From NCBI GenBank assembly GCA_946543495.1, contig CAMNLS010000020.1, positions 1 to 12,172 of the forward strand: DNA of 12,172 bases. Direction: 5' to 3'. A program made the position numbers and the translations under genes. The DNA comes from an uncultured Selenomonadales bacterium (GTDB lineage Bacteria; Bacillota; Negativicutes; Selenomonadales; Selenomonadaceae). Below, piece by piece: positions 1 through 7,403 of the stretch; within the stretch, counting starts at the first letter, position 1, and every line of letters begins with the position of its first letter. The notes beneath the pieces are model-generated. The model saw nothing but the letters and a program-made list of their open reading frames with translations. It searched no databases and was not told the origin of the DNA.

Positions 1-1437
1 CATGTTGTTATAACGGTGCTGACCATTGCGCCCAATGCAGTAAAGATTTTTTATCGCGTCGAGCGCGTCGCGGAGTTCGTCAATCTTTTCGTAGGTGTCG
101 AAGTAGGCAGGATAAGCCTTTGGAACTTTCACGCGCACGCCGTAACGAACGCCCGCCGCGTCAATGATTCCGATTGAAGCAAGCTCTTCCGCCGCGAACT
201 TTATAAAATCGTCGTCGTTCATGTTCCAGAGGTCGTCGCCTTCGTCGCAGAAATATTCCAAGCCGAGCCATACGCTGTCTTGCGGGGCGGCAACAAGATA
301 GGGCGACCAGTTGTTAAATATTTGCAAACGACCGAGCTTGACTGACGGCTCTTGAATGTAAATCCAACAATCTGGAACGATATTGCCGAGCGTTTTAATC
401 TGCGTGTGATTTTCCAACAGCAACTTATCGACGAGAAGCCCAACCGTTATGAAGTCGCGATAAGGCAAGCCGCGAGCAATCGTGAGTTGATTCAAGTTCA
501 ATCCGTCGTCGAGTGCGTCGGCGAGTTCTTTAAGCGGCATACTCGACAAGAAATAATCAGCGGGGAACGTCAACATGCCAGCGGGCGATTCAACTTGCAC
601 GGATTTAATAACATTGTTCACGACGTGGAAGCTTTTAACGTTGGCAGAATAGAGCACTTCGCCGCCGAGCTTTTTAATATCGTGAGCTAATTTCTCCCAC
701 AGCTGACCGGGACCGTGCTTAGGATAAAAAAATCTTTCAATCAACGACGTTTCGCCCGCGCCGTCCTTGAAGCCGAAAGTTTTCTTGAAGAAGTCCAGAA
801 TAGTTTTGCCGAGCGACAAGCCCTTGATACGTTGACTGCCCCAGTCCGCGCCGATTTCCTTCGGCGTTCGCCCCCAAACTTTAGTCGTGTAGTCGCGGAA
901 GAAAGTTTCGTAGAGCTTCTGCCCAAAACGATTAACCATAAAGTCTTCGAGGGTATCTTCCTTGCGTTGACTGAACTTAGCCTTAAGAAAGCTCATGCCG
1001 ATTGAAAACATCTCTCCGAGTCCAAGATTTTTAATCGTCTCCAGACTCAACGAGATTGGATAAGAAAAAAATTTCCGATGATAAAAAATCCTCGACACGC
1101 GCCGCCGATTTAAAAATACTTCGTCGACTTCTTCGGGATTCGCGCCGCCTTCAGTCAAGACTGATTCACGTTCCAAAACTTTATCATCAAAGGCGGGCGC
1201 ACCTTGCGCAGGCAAAAGTTCATTCCACAGCTTGAGGACTTCCTCGTTCTTAGTAAAAAATCTGTGTCCGCCTATGTCCATGCGATTGCCGTTAAAGTTC
1301 ATCGTCCGCGATATGCCGCCGACAAAATTTTCTTTCTCCAAGACAATCGGCTTAATGTCAGTGTGCTTTAAAAGATAATAAGCGGCAGTGAGTCCCGCTG
1401 GCCCCGCGCCGATTATTATCGCGTGCTTCTTGTGCAA
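1..1437 (-). CDS. FAD-dependent oxidoreductase, UDP-galactopyranose mutase/amine-oxidase-like (3' end off the window)
   Basis: I translated this frame by hand: 479 uninterrupted codons run from a TTG start to the window edge, so the C-terminus is missing. The start has an AGGAG site (1446-1450) 7 nt upstream. The N-terminus is a Rossmann FAD-binding fold with GAGPAG at residues 10-15, an acidic ribose-binding residue (Glu34) after the second strand, and the VGGISRT segment (39-45) typical of UDP-galactopyranose mutase, protoporphyrinogen oxidase and amine-oxidase-type flavoproteins. The last visible residues, GRNGQHRYNN, match the C-terminal FAD-contacting region of this superfamily, so only a short tail is probably lost. 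The enzyme should be cytosolic. Relatives often sit in cell-surface polysaccharide clusters, but the neighbour on the other side is not visible. The substrate cannot be read from the sequence; a true galactopyranose mutase is possible but not shown. The next minus-strand gene lies 16 nt upstream and probably shares its transcript. Confidence 0.88.
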   Translation of the reverse strand, partial: MHKKHAIIIGAGPAGLTAAYYLLKHTDIKPIVLEKENFVGGISRTMNFNGNRMDIGGHRFFTKNEEVLKLWNELLPAQGAPAFDDKVLERESVLTEGGANPEEVDEVFLNRRRVSRIFYHRKFFSYPISLSLETIKNLGLGEMFSIGMSFLKAKFSQRKEDTLEDFMVNRFGQKLYETFFRDYTTKVWGRTPKEIGADWGSQRIKGLSLGKTILDFFKKTFGFKDGAGETSLIERFFYPKHGPGQLWEKLAHDIKKLGGEVLYSANVKSFHVVNNVIKSVQVESPAGMLTFPADYFLSSMPLKELADALDDGLNLNQLTIARGLPYRDFITVGLLVDKLLLENHTQIKTLGNIVPDCWIYIQEPSVKLGRLQIFNNWSPYLVAAPQDSVWLGLEYFCDEGDDLWNMNDDDFIKFAAEELASIGIIDAAGVRYGVRVKVPKAYPAYFDTYEKIDELRDALDAIKNLYCIGRNGQHRYNNM

Positions 1438-1453
1438 AAAATTATCTCCTTTC

Positions 1454-2077
1454 TCAATTCGTCGGCAGATAGAGCAAAATATTTTGTTCCTTGACCTGCG
1501 CAACGCCAAATTTAATTGAATCTCCTTCATGACAACCAAAATTTTTCGTCGGCTCGTTGAGAAGCTTGCCCGTCAAAATATTTTCGTCAACTGACAAGCA
1601 ACGCACCCATAAAAGTTCCGGCTTATGCTCCGCGCTCAAAAAGTAAACAACAACGTCGTCGGGGTAATGTGGATGGCGGAAGGCGTCTAGCGTCTTTATT
1701 AAGCGTGTCTGTTCGCGAGCTTCGTCGTTGAAACTTTTATCGATAATCATCTGAACGCGGTCGCGGAAAGCCAAAGAGTATTCATTAGACAAAATCTTCA
1801 GCTCGGCGTCGTCAACTTGTCCGCGATTGAGCTTGACGGATTTTTTATAACTAGCCGGAAAAACTTTCACGCGTTCGCCCAGAAGTCTCGCGCCCGCTAA
1901 AATTTCAAAGACAAGTGTCGCATCGTCAATATAAGCATAAGTCAACCAGCCGTCAATTTTTTCCTCTGGCGGGAAGTCAAACACCTTGCGCACATTAACT
2001 AAGCTAACGACCTCTGCTCCAGTAAGCAAACAGATTTGATGATACATTTCGCGAAAAAATATTTCTTCGACTTTCAA
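1454..2077 (-). CDS. Protein of unknown function, about 207 residues
   Basis: I do not recognise this family with confidence. It is a soluble, mixed alpha/beta protein with no signal peptide or membrane segment. The C-terminal third (LWVRCLSV, then GKLLNEP, then HEGD) loosely resembles small DUF2314-like domains in which a WV strand is followed by a G-x-LLNEP loop and a GD turn; this is an impression, not an assignment. The start is uncertain. An ATG at 2086 lies directly against the only Shine-Dalgarno-like GGAG (2087-2090), too close to work, and a TTG at 2092 has none upstream. The TTG at 2077 sits 9 nt from that GGAG, in line with the other TTG starts here, so I chose it. An extended -10 promoter lies about 35 nt upstream. 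The gene is probably co-transcribed with the flavoprotein downstream, which starts 16 nt after it ends. Confidence 0.75.
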   Translation of the reverse strand: MKVEEIFFREMYHQICLLTGAEVVSLVNVRKVFDFPPEEKIDGWLTYAYIDDATLVFEILAGARLLGERVKVFPASYKKSVKLNRGQVDDAELKILSNEYSLAFRDRVQMIIDKSFNDEAREQTRLIKTLDAFRHPHYPDDVVVYFLSAEHKPELLWVRCLSVDENILTGKLLNEPTKNFGCHEGDSIKFGVAQVKEQNILLYLPTN

Positions 2078-2110
2078 AGCATTCATCTCCAAAAAATTTT
2101 TAACTTGCGT

Positions 2111-2119
2111 ATTCTAACA
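2111..2119 (-). promoter_or_regulatory. Extended -10 promoter for the minus-strand pair
   Basis: Read on the minus strand the sequence is TGTTAGAAT: a TG dinucleotide, one base, then a -10-like TAGAAT. A TTCAAC lies about 19 nt upstream of the hexamer as a poor -35, so recognition would rest on the extended -10. Transcription would begin near 2104, giving a leader of roughly 25 nt that includes the GGAG at 2087-2090. It is assigned from motifs only. Confidence 0.5.
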
Positions 2120-2136
2120 CATAAATTGTTTTCATG

Positions 2137-2165
2137 TTGAAAAATTTTTTGCTGTCTGATAAACT
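2137..2165 (+). promoter_or_regulatory. Sigma-70/SigA-type promoter for the tsaE operon
   Basis: TTGAAA (2137-2142) and TAAACT (2160-2165) are separated by exactly 17 nt, a good housekeeping promoter. The predicted start near 2172 leaves a leader of about 85 nt before the chosen tsaE start. This promoter is divergent from the minus-strand one at 2111-2119, and their start points are about 70 nt apart. It may drive tsaE, tsaB and rimI and possibly the signalling genes beyond, since no obvious terminator intervenes. Confidence 0.55.
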
Positions 2166-2189
2166 GCGCTTATCAACTTGAATAAACTG

Positions 2190-2210
2190 CCCCTTCCTTC
2201 GCGGTAGGGG
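2190..2210. repeat. Inverted repeat (hairpin) in the tsaE leader
   Basis: CCCCT-T-CC, loop TTCGC, then GG-T-AGGGG forms a stem of seven G-C or A-T pairs with one T-T mismatch. It lies between the predicted transcription start and the first codon of tsaE. It is followed on the plus strand by TTTAAT, not a true T-run, and on the minus strand by CAGTTT, so it is not a convincing intrinsic terminator in either direction. It could be a leader hairpin or a weak attenuator. Confidence 0.4.
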
Positions 2211-2258
2211 TTTAATAAAAATTCGGACGTAAAAAATTTTTGAGGAGTGAGTAGAATT

Positions 2259-2741
2259 TTGTTTACCCACATAACCCAGTCCCCCTACGGGACGGTAAAA
2301 TTGGCATCGAAGGTTGCGCAACGTGTGCGCGAGGGTACAGTTATATGTTTAGAAGGCGGCTTGGGCGCGGGCAAAACTTTATTCGTTCAAAGTATGGCTC
2401 GCACACTCGGCGTTCAAGGCGAAGTCACAAGCCCGACATTTAACTTGATGAGCGTCTACGAAGGTTTTTGCCCGATTGTTCATTTCGATTTATATCGCTT
2501 GCACTCAGAAGACGAGCTTGAGGACATTGGCTTTTATGAGTACACAGATTTTCCAGAAGGAATCGTCTTTATCGAGTGGGCTGAAAAATTTCCGCAGGCA
2601 TTGCCCGACAATTACGTTATCATAAAGCTTGAACGAATCAAAGACGCAAAGAACATGCGCCGAATAACCTTCTCTTGTGTGGGCGAAGAACACGAAGATT
2701 TTATCAAAGAGCTTGAGGATTTCGTTACGGGAGATGATTAG
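2259..2741 (+). CDS. tsaE: tRNA threonylcarbamoyladenosine biosynthesis ATPase TsaE
   Basis: TsaE is the small P-loop ATPase that works with TsaB and TsaD in the cytosol to transfer the threonylcarbamoyl group onto A37 of tRNAs reading ANN codons. The Walker A motif GGLGAGKT is at residues 33-40 (counted from the TTG). It is followed by VTSPTF, the HFDLYRL strand and the late IEWAE motif, all family signatures in the usual order. About 160 residues is the normal length. The GTG at 2247 overlaps the only Shine-Dalgarno sequence (GAGGAG, 2242-2247). The in-frame TTG at 2259, 11 nt after it, is therefore the better start, though the GTG would add just four residues. tsaB begins 2 nt after the stop. 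tsaD is not in the window, so the third partner must be encoded elsewhere. Confidence 0.93.
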   Translation: MFTHITQSPYGTVKLASKVAQRVREGTVICLEGGLGAGKTLFVQSMARTLGVQGEVTSPTFNLMSVYEGFCPIVHFDLYRLHSEDELEDIGFYEYTDFPEGIVFIEWAEKFPQALPDNYVIIKLERIKDAKNMRRITFSCVGEEHEDFIKELEDFVTGDD

Positions 2742-2743
2742 GC

Positions 2744-3418
2744 TTGCGGATTTTAGGAATAGAAACGGCAACAAAGGCGGCGTCCGTTGCAGTGGTTGCT
2801 GACGGAAAAGTTTTAGCGGAGAGTGTGCGCGAGTCGCCGCAAAGTTTTTCGGAAACGTTAATGCCGCAAGTCGAAGAGGTCATAAAAGTTTCGGGCGCGT
2901 TCGATAACTTAGACGCGGTGGCAGTGAGCATAGGACCAGGCTCGTTCACGGGCTTGCGAATCGGGCTTGCGACGGCTAAGGCTTTGGCTTATGCGTGGGG
3001 AATAAAAATTATCGGCGTGCCGACGTTGCTGGCGATGTCTTACAACTTCCCGAAGGCAAAGGTCGTGGCATTAATCGACGCGCAAAAGAATAGGGCGTAT
3101 TGTCAAAGGTTTGAAGATTGTTCGCCGCTGTCGGAGCTTGAGATTAAGACGATTGACGATACAGTCACGGAGCTTGAACACGTAGCCGGAGACTTTTTAC
3201 TTTGCGGGGACGTGCTACACAAAATAAAAGTTCCGTTGCCGCCGAACGTGAAACTTGCGCCGCCGAATTTGCGAATGCCGCGAGCTTCAAGCGTAGCGGT
3301 GTGCGCGGAAGACTTAGGTAGAGTTGATAACGTGATGAACTTGGAGCCGCTTTACGTTCGGCGTTCGGAGGCTGAAGAGCTATGGGAGAGACGGCACAAT
3401 TTACCCTGCGGGCAATGA
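2744..3418 (+). CDS. tsaB: tRNA threonylcarbamoyladenosine biosynthesis protein TsaB
   Basis: TsaB is the inactive ASKHA-fold paralogue of TsaD that scaffolds the TsaB-TsaD-TsaE t6A complex. The N-terminus MRILGIETAT and the loop SIGPGSFTGLR (residues 62-72) are diagnostic, and 224 residues is a usual length. The start is TTG, with a GGGAG (2729-2733) 10 nt upstream that lies inside the end of tsaE. The stop of tsaE and this start are 2 nt apart, which suggests translational coupling. The 3' end overlaps rimI by 37 nt. The C-terminal half (from about residue 105) is less conserved, as usual for the family, but ends in a recognisable PLYVRR segment. Confidence 0.94.
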   Translation: MRILGIETATKAASVAVVADGKVLAESVRESPQSFSETLMPQVEEVIKVSGAFDNLDAVAVSIGPGSFTGLRIGLATAKALAYAWGIKIIGVPTLLAMSYNFPKAKVVALIDAQKNRAYCQRFEDCSPLSELEIKTIDDTVTELEHVAGDFLLCGDVLHKIKVPLPPNVKLAPPNLRMPRASSVAVCAEDLGRVDNVMNLEPLYVRRSEAEELWERRHNLPCGQ

Positions 3419-3837
3419 TGCAAGACGACGCGGACGCAGTGGCGGCTATCGAAGAAAAAAGTTTCGCCATGCCGTGGACGCGTGAAGACTTCTGGCGCGA
3501 GACAAAAAACGAATTGGCAACTTATATTGTCGGCGAATTGGACGGGCGGCTTGTCGCTTATGCGGGCGCGTGGGTTTCATTCAATCAAGCGGAAGTTATG
3601 AGCATCGCGGTTGAACCTGAATTTCGCGGACAAGGCATCGGAACAATTTTATTCGGCGAGTTGATTAAAGCAGTCAAAGCAAGGGGAGCGACTGCGATAA
3701 CGTTGGAAGTTCGTCCGAGTAACGCGGCGGCGATTAAACTTTATGAAAGCTTTGGTTTAAAAAGCGTCGGGCGTCGCAAGGGCTATTACATTGACAACGG
3801 AGAGGACGCGCTTATTATGTGGAATACGAGACTTTAA
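3382..3837 (+). CDS. rimI: Ribosomal-protein-alanine N-acetyltransferase RimI (GNAT family)
   Basis: This is a GNAT acetyltransferase of 151 residues. The opening LRAMMQDDADAVAAIE matches the first strand and helix of RimI proteins. The acetyl-CoA loop RGQGIG is at residues 82-87, followed by the LEVRPSN strand and the A-I-KLYESFGL helix that complete the CoA site. RimI acetylates the N-terminus of ribosomal protein S18 in E. coli; in other bacteria it can have broader N-terminal targets. It overlaps the end of tsaB by 37 nt. The ATG at 3382 is preferred over the one at 3415 because it retains the first strand and has GGAG about 11 nt upstream. The tsaE-tsaB-rimI order is common in Bacillota, often with tsaD next, but tsaD does not follow here. 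Confidence 0.92.
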   Translation: MGETAQFTLRAMMQDDADAVAAIEEKSFAMPWTREDFWRETKNELATYIVGELDGRLVAYAGAWVSFNQAEVMSIAVEPEFRGQGIGTILFGELIKAVKARGATAITLEVRPSNAAAIKLYESFGLKSVGRRKGYYIDNGEDALIMWNTRL

Positions 3838-3851
3838 GGAGGTTTGATTAA

Positions 3852-4775
3852 ATGAATACTTTAAATCGAATCACAAAAATTGTCTGTTTCCTTGTGTTAA
3901 TGTGCTTACCTTGTATGGTGAATTCTCAGGGCGAATTAGATAAAGGCTGGTGGGAGAACAATATAATCGTTGTCGAAGGACACGGGCTTCCTCCAAAAAA
4001 TATTTCCGATATGTCGCAAGCTCGTGCTTGGGCTCGTCGTGCGGCATTGGAGGAGGCTCGTGATAAACTTGCGGCGAAAATCAAAGACATCTACATTACT
4101 GCTAATATGACGGTAAGTGAGGATCTTGCTTCGGGCGAGATTGATGAAGAACAGTTCGATAATTTTGTTAGAGACGCTGAAATAAAGTCGGAAAGATATG
4201 GGGCGGATAATAGCTGTATTATCGCCATAACCGTTCCTGTTTACGGCGGCGGGGATTCTATTGCAAGTCTTACTTTTAAGCCCGTCGAGAAAGAAGATTT
4301 TCCTAAACCGTATGATACTTCCTCTAAGGCTAAAGGAAATTATACTGGACTCATCATTGATTGCGGTGATTTGGAATTAAATCCGGTGCTCGCTCCCACA
4401 ATTAATAATGCCGATAATAAATCAATTTACAGCTACAAAAATCTTGAGTATGAAAAAGTTGTCGCCAACGGCATGATAAGTTACGTAAAGGAAGATAAGC
4501 AACAGAAAGACAATAAACCTTTGCTTTTGACGCTCGGCAAACTCAACCTCAACAACTTTATTTTTAATCATGCTTACGCCGCGAAAAATAATAAGTCACG
4601 TGCCGGAGATAATCCTCTTGTTATCAAGGCAAAAGTAGTTTCGGACAACAACAGCACGCCCGTTATCTCAGCCAGCGACGCCGATAGAATTCTCATCGAG
4701 AACCAAGCTTCGCATTTCCTTGACGAAGGTTCAGTAGTGTTTGTGAGTCATAAAGTTGGCGGTGTACGCATTTAA
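3852..4775 (+). CDS. Secreted LPP20/FlgT-like protein
   Basis: This 307-residue protein starts with a signal peptide (charged KITK-like start, hydrophobic core around residues 8-21, likely cleavage after VNS near residue 25). The mature part begins GWWENNIIVVEGHGLPP and continues into a helix, QARAWARRAALEEARDKL. This strand-helix pattern is typical of LPP20-type lipoprotein and FlgT N-terminal domains. A second domain opens with TGLIIDCGDLELNPVLAP and ends near VISASDADRIL. No lipobox is visible, since the residue before each Cys is Met or Pro, so the product is probably periplasmic or surface-released rather than lipidated. A stretch near residues 215-250 is Lys/Asn-rich and looks like an insertion. 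AAGGAGG lies 9 nt before the ATG. It ends 2 nt before the CHASE2 cyclase, suggesting it assists that sensor; the role is inferred. Base composition is visibly more AT-rich than in the flanking tsa genes. Confidence 0.82.
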   Translation: MNTLNRITKIVCFLVLMCLPCMVNSQGELDKGWWENNIIVVEGHGLPPKNISDMSQARAWARRAALEEARDKLAAKIKDIYITANMTVSEDLASGEIDEEQFDNFVRDAEIKSERYGADNSCIIAITVPVYGGGDSIASLTFKPVEKEDFPKPYDTSSKAKGNYTGLIIDCGDLELNPVLAPTINNADNKSIYSYKNLEYEKVVANGMISYVKEDKQQKDNKPLLLTLGKLNLNNFIFNHAYAAKNNKSRAGDNPLVIKAKVVSDNNSTPVISASDADRILIENQASHFLDEGSVVFVSHKVGGVRI

Positions 4776-4777
4776 TA

Positions 4778-6589
4778 ATGAAACAAAAATATTGGAAATG
4801 GTTGGTACTTCATTCTTGGGAACTGTGGATTGCCTTTATCATAAGTTCAATCGCGGCAACTAGTTGGCTTGATGAAATTGATTATAGAGTTTCAGATTGG
4901 CTTTATCAAAAACCCGGTGAAATTAATTCTGACATTGTTGTTATTGGCGTTGACGCGGAAACCTTAAATAAACTCGGCTCTTTATCAATGTGGGGGCGGC
5001 AAGATATTCCGAAGATTATCACTTACCTTAACGAACACGACCCACAAGCGCGTCCAGCCGTTATTGGATTGGACTTTCTAATTACTGGTGAAAATCCTCA
5101 AGCCCCGGAAGTAGATAAACAGCTTGTTGAAACTATTGCAAGATATGACAATATTGTTTTGGCATCTGATGTGGATGAGGACGATTCAAGCGATGACCCT
5201 TACGCACGCTGGAATAGAGCTTGGTCAGTAGATCCTCCGTTTGAGGCATTGGCTGCCGTTGTCGACATTGGTCACATATGTTTTCCTTACGATTCTGATG
5301 GCATTGTACGTCATCAGCTTCTTTATGTGAATACGACGGAGAACGGGCAGTTATATTCCTTTGCGAGAATCATTTACGAAAAGTACTGTCAATACAAAGG
5401 CATTGCCCCAAATCCTTCGCCGAATACAGCGAGCGATGGAATTTACTGGTTACCCTTCACCGCAAAAAGTTACAGTCAAGGTGTTAATTTTCTTGACCTG
5501 CTTGAAGGAAAAGTTCGCTCGGAATTTTACCGTGATAAAATTGTGCTGATAGGTTCCTACGCACCTGGTATGGGAGATGAAGTTTTAACCCCGTTAGATC
5601 GTTCTTCAACCGTTTACGGCATAGACGTTCATGCCAATGCAATTCAAGCCTTTCAAAAGGGATTCTTCCCGCGTGAAGCTAAACAAAATTGGCAGATTAT
5701 TATTCTCTTCTTCTTGAGCTTTATTTCTACGATTCTTTTCCAAAGTAGCAAGCTTTCCGTTGTATTGACAACGTGGTTGATTATTTGTGTAGGCTGGCTC
5801 GGCTTGTGCAAAATCTGTTATCAACATGCAATTATACTTCATGCTTTATGGGGACCACTCGTCGCAAGCGTCTTATTTATCTGTGTAGTCTCGTTTAAAT
5901 ACATTCACACCCGCGCCGAACGCGATATGGTGACTTTAACTTTCGGTCGTTACGTTGACCCTACGATTATGAATCAGCTACTTAAAAGCGGCGGCGTTGA
6001 CGTGGGCGGCTCGTTGAAAAATATTGCCGTGCTCTTCGTTGACATTCGCGGCTTTACCACGATGAGTGAGCAATTACCGCCGCCTACGGTCGTTGAGATT
6101 CTCAATAAATATCTGACACTCACGACGAATTGCATAAGACGACATCACGGCACCTTAGATAAATTCGTCGGCGATTGCACGATGGCTTTTTGGAATGCGC
6201 CGCTCCCGCAGGAAGATCCCGTTATGCTTGCCTGCCGCGCCGCCGTTGACATGATTAAAGAGTCCGAAGTGTTTAGAACAGAGCTTAAAGAACGTTTCGG
6301 TCGAGAGATTGCTTTTGGCGTCGGAGTACATTGGGGCAGCGCGGTCGTCGGAAATATCGGTAGCCCGTTCAGAATGGATTACACTGCCATTGGTGATACC
6401 GTCAATACTGCGGCTCGCCTTGAGGCCAATGCGCCTGGCGGGACAATTTATATCTCTCGTGACGTGGCGGATATTTTAGGCGAACGCGCTAACGTTACTT
6501 CGCTTGGCGATACCGTTAAGCTTAAGGGCAAGGCGGACGGCTTTGAAGTTTTAATCCTGAATTCATTAAATGAAACGGAGGAGGTTTAA
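4778..6589 (+). CDS. CHASE2-domain class III adenylate cyclase
   Basis: This 603-residue membrane protein should make cAMP from ATP. An N-terminal membrane helix (about 12-30) is followed by an extracytoplasmic CHASE2 sensor domain (about 32-300), three more membrane helices (about 305-322, 329-347 and 355-376) and a cytoplasmic class III cyclase domain (about 412-598). Catalytic residues are present: metal-binding Asp422 (FVDIRGF) and Asp466 (KFVGD), substrate-selecting Lys462 and Thr536 (YTAIGD), and transition-state Asn543 and Arg547 (VNTAAR). A Lys/Thr pair is the class IIIb arrangement, seen in adenylate cyclases such as CyaC that respond to bicarbonate, so adenylate rather than guanylate cyclase activity is expected. 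No good Shine-Dalgarno site precedes the ATG. The start is 2 nt past the stop of the secreted protein upstream, so translation probably depends on coupling. The CHASE2 ligand is unknown. Confidence 0.95.
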   Translation: MKQKYWKWLVLHSWELWIAFIISSIAATSWLDEIDYRVSDWLYQKPGEINSDIVVIGVDAETLNKLGSLSMWGRQDIPKIITYLNEHDPQARPAVIGLDFLITGENPQAPEVDKQLVETIARYDNIVLASDVDEDDSSDDPYARWNRAWSVDPPFEALAAVVDIGHICFPYDSDGIVRHQLLYVNTTENGQLYSFARIIYEKYCQYKGIAPNPSPNTASDGIYWLPFTAKSYSQGVNFLDLLEGKVRSEFYRDKIVLIGSYAPGMGDEVLTPLDRSSTVYGIDVHANAIQAFQKGFFPREAKQNWQIIILFFLSFISTILFQSSKLSVVLTTWLIICVGWLGLCKICYQHAIILHALWGPLVASVLFICVVSFKYIHTRAERDMVTLTFGRYVDPTIMNQLLKSGGVDVGGSLKNIAVLFVDIRGFTTMSEQLPPPTVVEILNKYLTLTTNCIRRHHGTLDKFVGDCTMAFWNAPLPQEDPVMLACRAAVDMIKESEVFRTELKERFGREIAFGVGVHWGSAVVGNIGSPFRMDYTAIGDTVNTAARLEANAPGGTIYISRDVADILGERANVTSLGDTVKLKGKADGFEVLILNSLNETEEV

Positions 6590-6595
6590 TCTCCG
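6576..6595 (+). promoter_or_regulatory. Hairpin masking the ribosome site of the MBL gene
   Basis: CGGAG (6576-6580) can pair with CTCCG (6591-6595) across a 10-nt loop. The stem holds half of the GGAGGAGG Shine-Dalgarno sequence (6577-6584) and ends one base before the ATG at 6597. The cyclase stop codon (6587-6589) is in the loop, so ribosomes finishing the cyclase would melt it. This would tie hydrolase translation to cyclase translation. It is only a 5-bp stem, so the effect is inferred. Confidence 0.35.
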
Positions 6596-6596
6596 C

Positions 6597-7391
6597 ATGG
6601 AAAATTTTAAGATAACTGTTTTAGGGACACGCGGGTCGATACCAGTGCGCGGGAAAAATTTTTCGATTCACGGTAGCGCGACTTCTTGTTATAGAGTGCA
6701 AGCCGGCAACGAGGAAATTTATTTGGACGCTGGCTCAGGTATGGCAAATGCCGAGCCGCTTAAGACTTCCCGTATAACGATTTTATTGACGCATATGCAC
6801 TTAGACCACGTTATCGGGCTTCCGTTCTTTGTGGCGTTGACGCATAAGGACAGACCGATTGATATTTACGCTCATGAACGAGCAGAGCTTCTTCCTAAAG
6901 AGGCGATTAACCGTTTGATTGCTCATCCCTTTTGGCCGGTGAGGATTGCTAGTTATCCCGCGAAGGTTAGCTTTCATCTTTTGCCCCAAAAGTTTTTTAT
7001 TGGAGCTGTGGAAGTAGACACTCTGGAAGGTTGTCACCCTGGCGGCTCGACAATTTATAAGCTGACTTATCAAGGAAAGTCACTCGTTTACGCCACAGAC
7101 TTTGAACATAATCACGAGGCTTGCGAAGCTTTAACGGACTTTGCAAAGGATTGCGACCTCTTGCTTTATGACACGCAATACACATCGGAAGAGTACAAGC
7201 TTTATAAAGGTTATGGACATTCCACGCCAGAAGAGGGTATCAAGGTTGCAGAGAAAGCCGCCGCCAAGAAGATACGCTTTATTCACCACGCCCCTTGGCG
7301 AACGGATAAAGACTTCGCGCAAATGGAGCAGATTTTCGAGCAAGGCGACAAGGTAGCCTTCGCAAAGATTGATGAAGAAATTTTACTGTAG
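6597..7391 (+). CDS. MBL-fold metallo-hydrolase, possible cyclic-phosphate phosphodiesterase
   Basis: This is a 264-residue metallo-beta-lactamase-fold enzyme. It begins with ITVLGTRGSIPVRG and then YLDAGSG, as in the PhnP and RNase Z-like branch. All metal ligands are visible: the HMHLDH motif (66-71), His147 in HPGG, Asp168 in YATDFE, His208 in GHSTPEEG and His230 in HHAPWRTD. Such proteins hydrolyse phosphodiesters, including cyclic ribose phosphates (PhnP) and, in the yeast PDE1 type, cAMP. The stretch HMHLDHVIGL resembles the class II cyclic-nucleotide phosphodiesterase signature over its first ten positions, but the following residues do not fit. The chosen ATG has GGAGGAGG 12 nt upstream; an in-frame ATG at 6570 lies inside the cyclase gene and would add nine basic residues not expected in the family. 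Its place directly after an adenylate cyclase suggests a cyclic nucleotide substrate; this is unproven. Confidence 0.85.
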   Translation: MENFKITVLGTRGSIPVRGKNFSIHGSATSCYRVQAGNEEIYLDAGSGMANAEPLKTSRITILLTHMHLDHVIGLPFFVALTHKDRPIDIYAHERAELLPKEAINRLIAHPFWPVRIASYPAKVSFHLLPQKFFIGAVEVDTLEGCHPGGSTIYKLTYQGKSLVYATDFEHNHEACEALTDFAKDCDLLLYDTQYTSEEYKLYKGYGHSTPEEGIKVAEKAAAKKIRFIHHAPWRTDKDFAQMEQIFEQGDKVAFAKIDEEILL

Positions 7392-7403
7392 AGGAAAATT
7401 GCC

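Noticed and set aside
352..1005. Two plus-strand open frames of about 100 codons
   Set aside because: They lie opposite the FAD oxidoreductase, which is continuous on the minus strand with cofactor motifs at both ends.
3882..3917. Lipobox making the LPP20-like protein a lipoprotein
   Set aside because: The cysteines in the hydrophobic segment are preceded by Met or Pro, not the small residue expected at -1; ordinary signal peptidase cleavage after VNS fits better.
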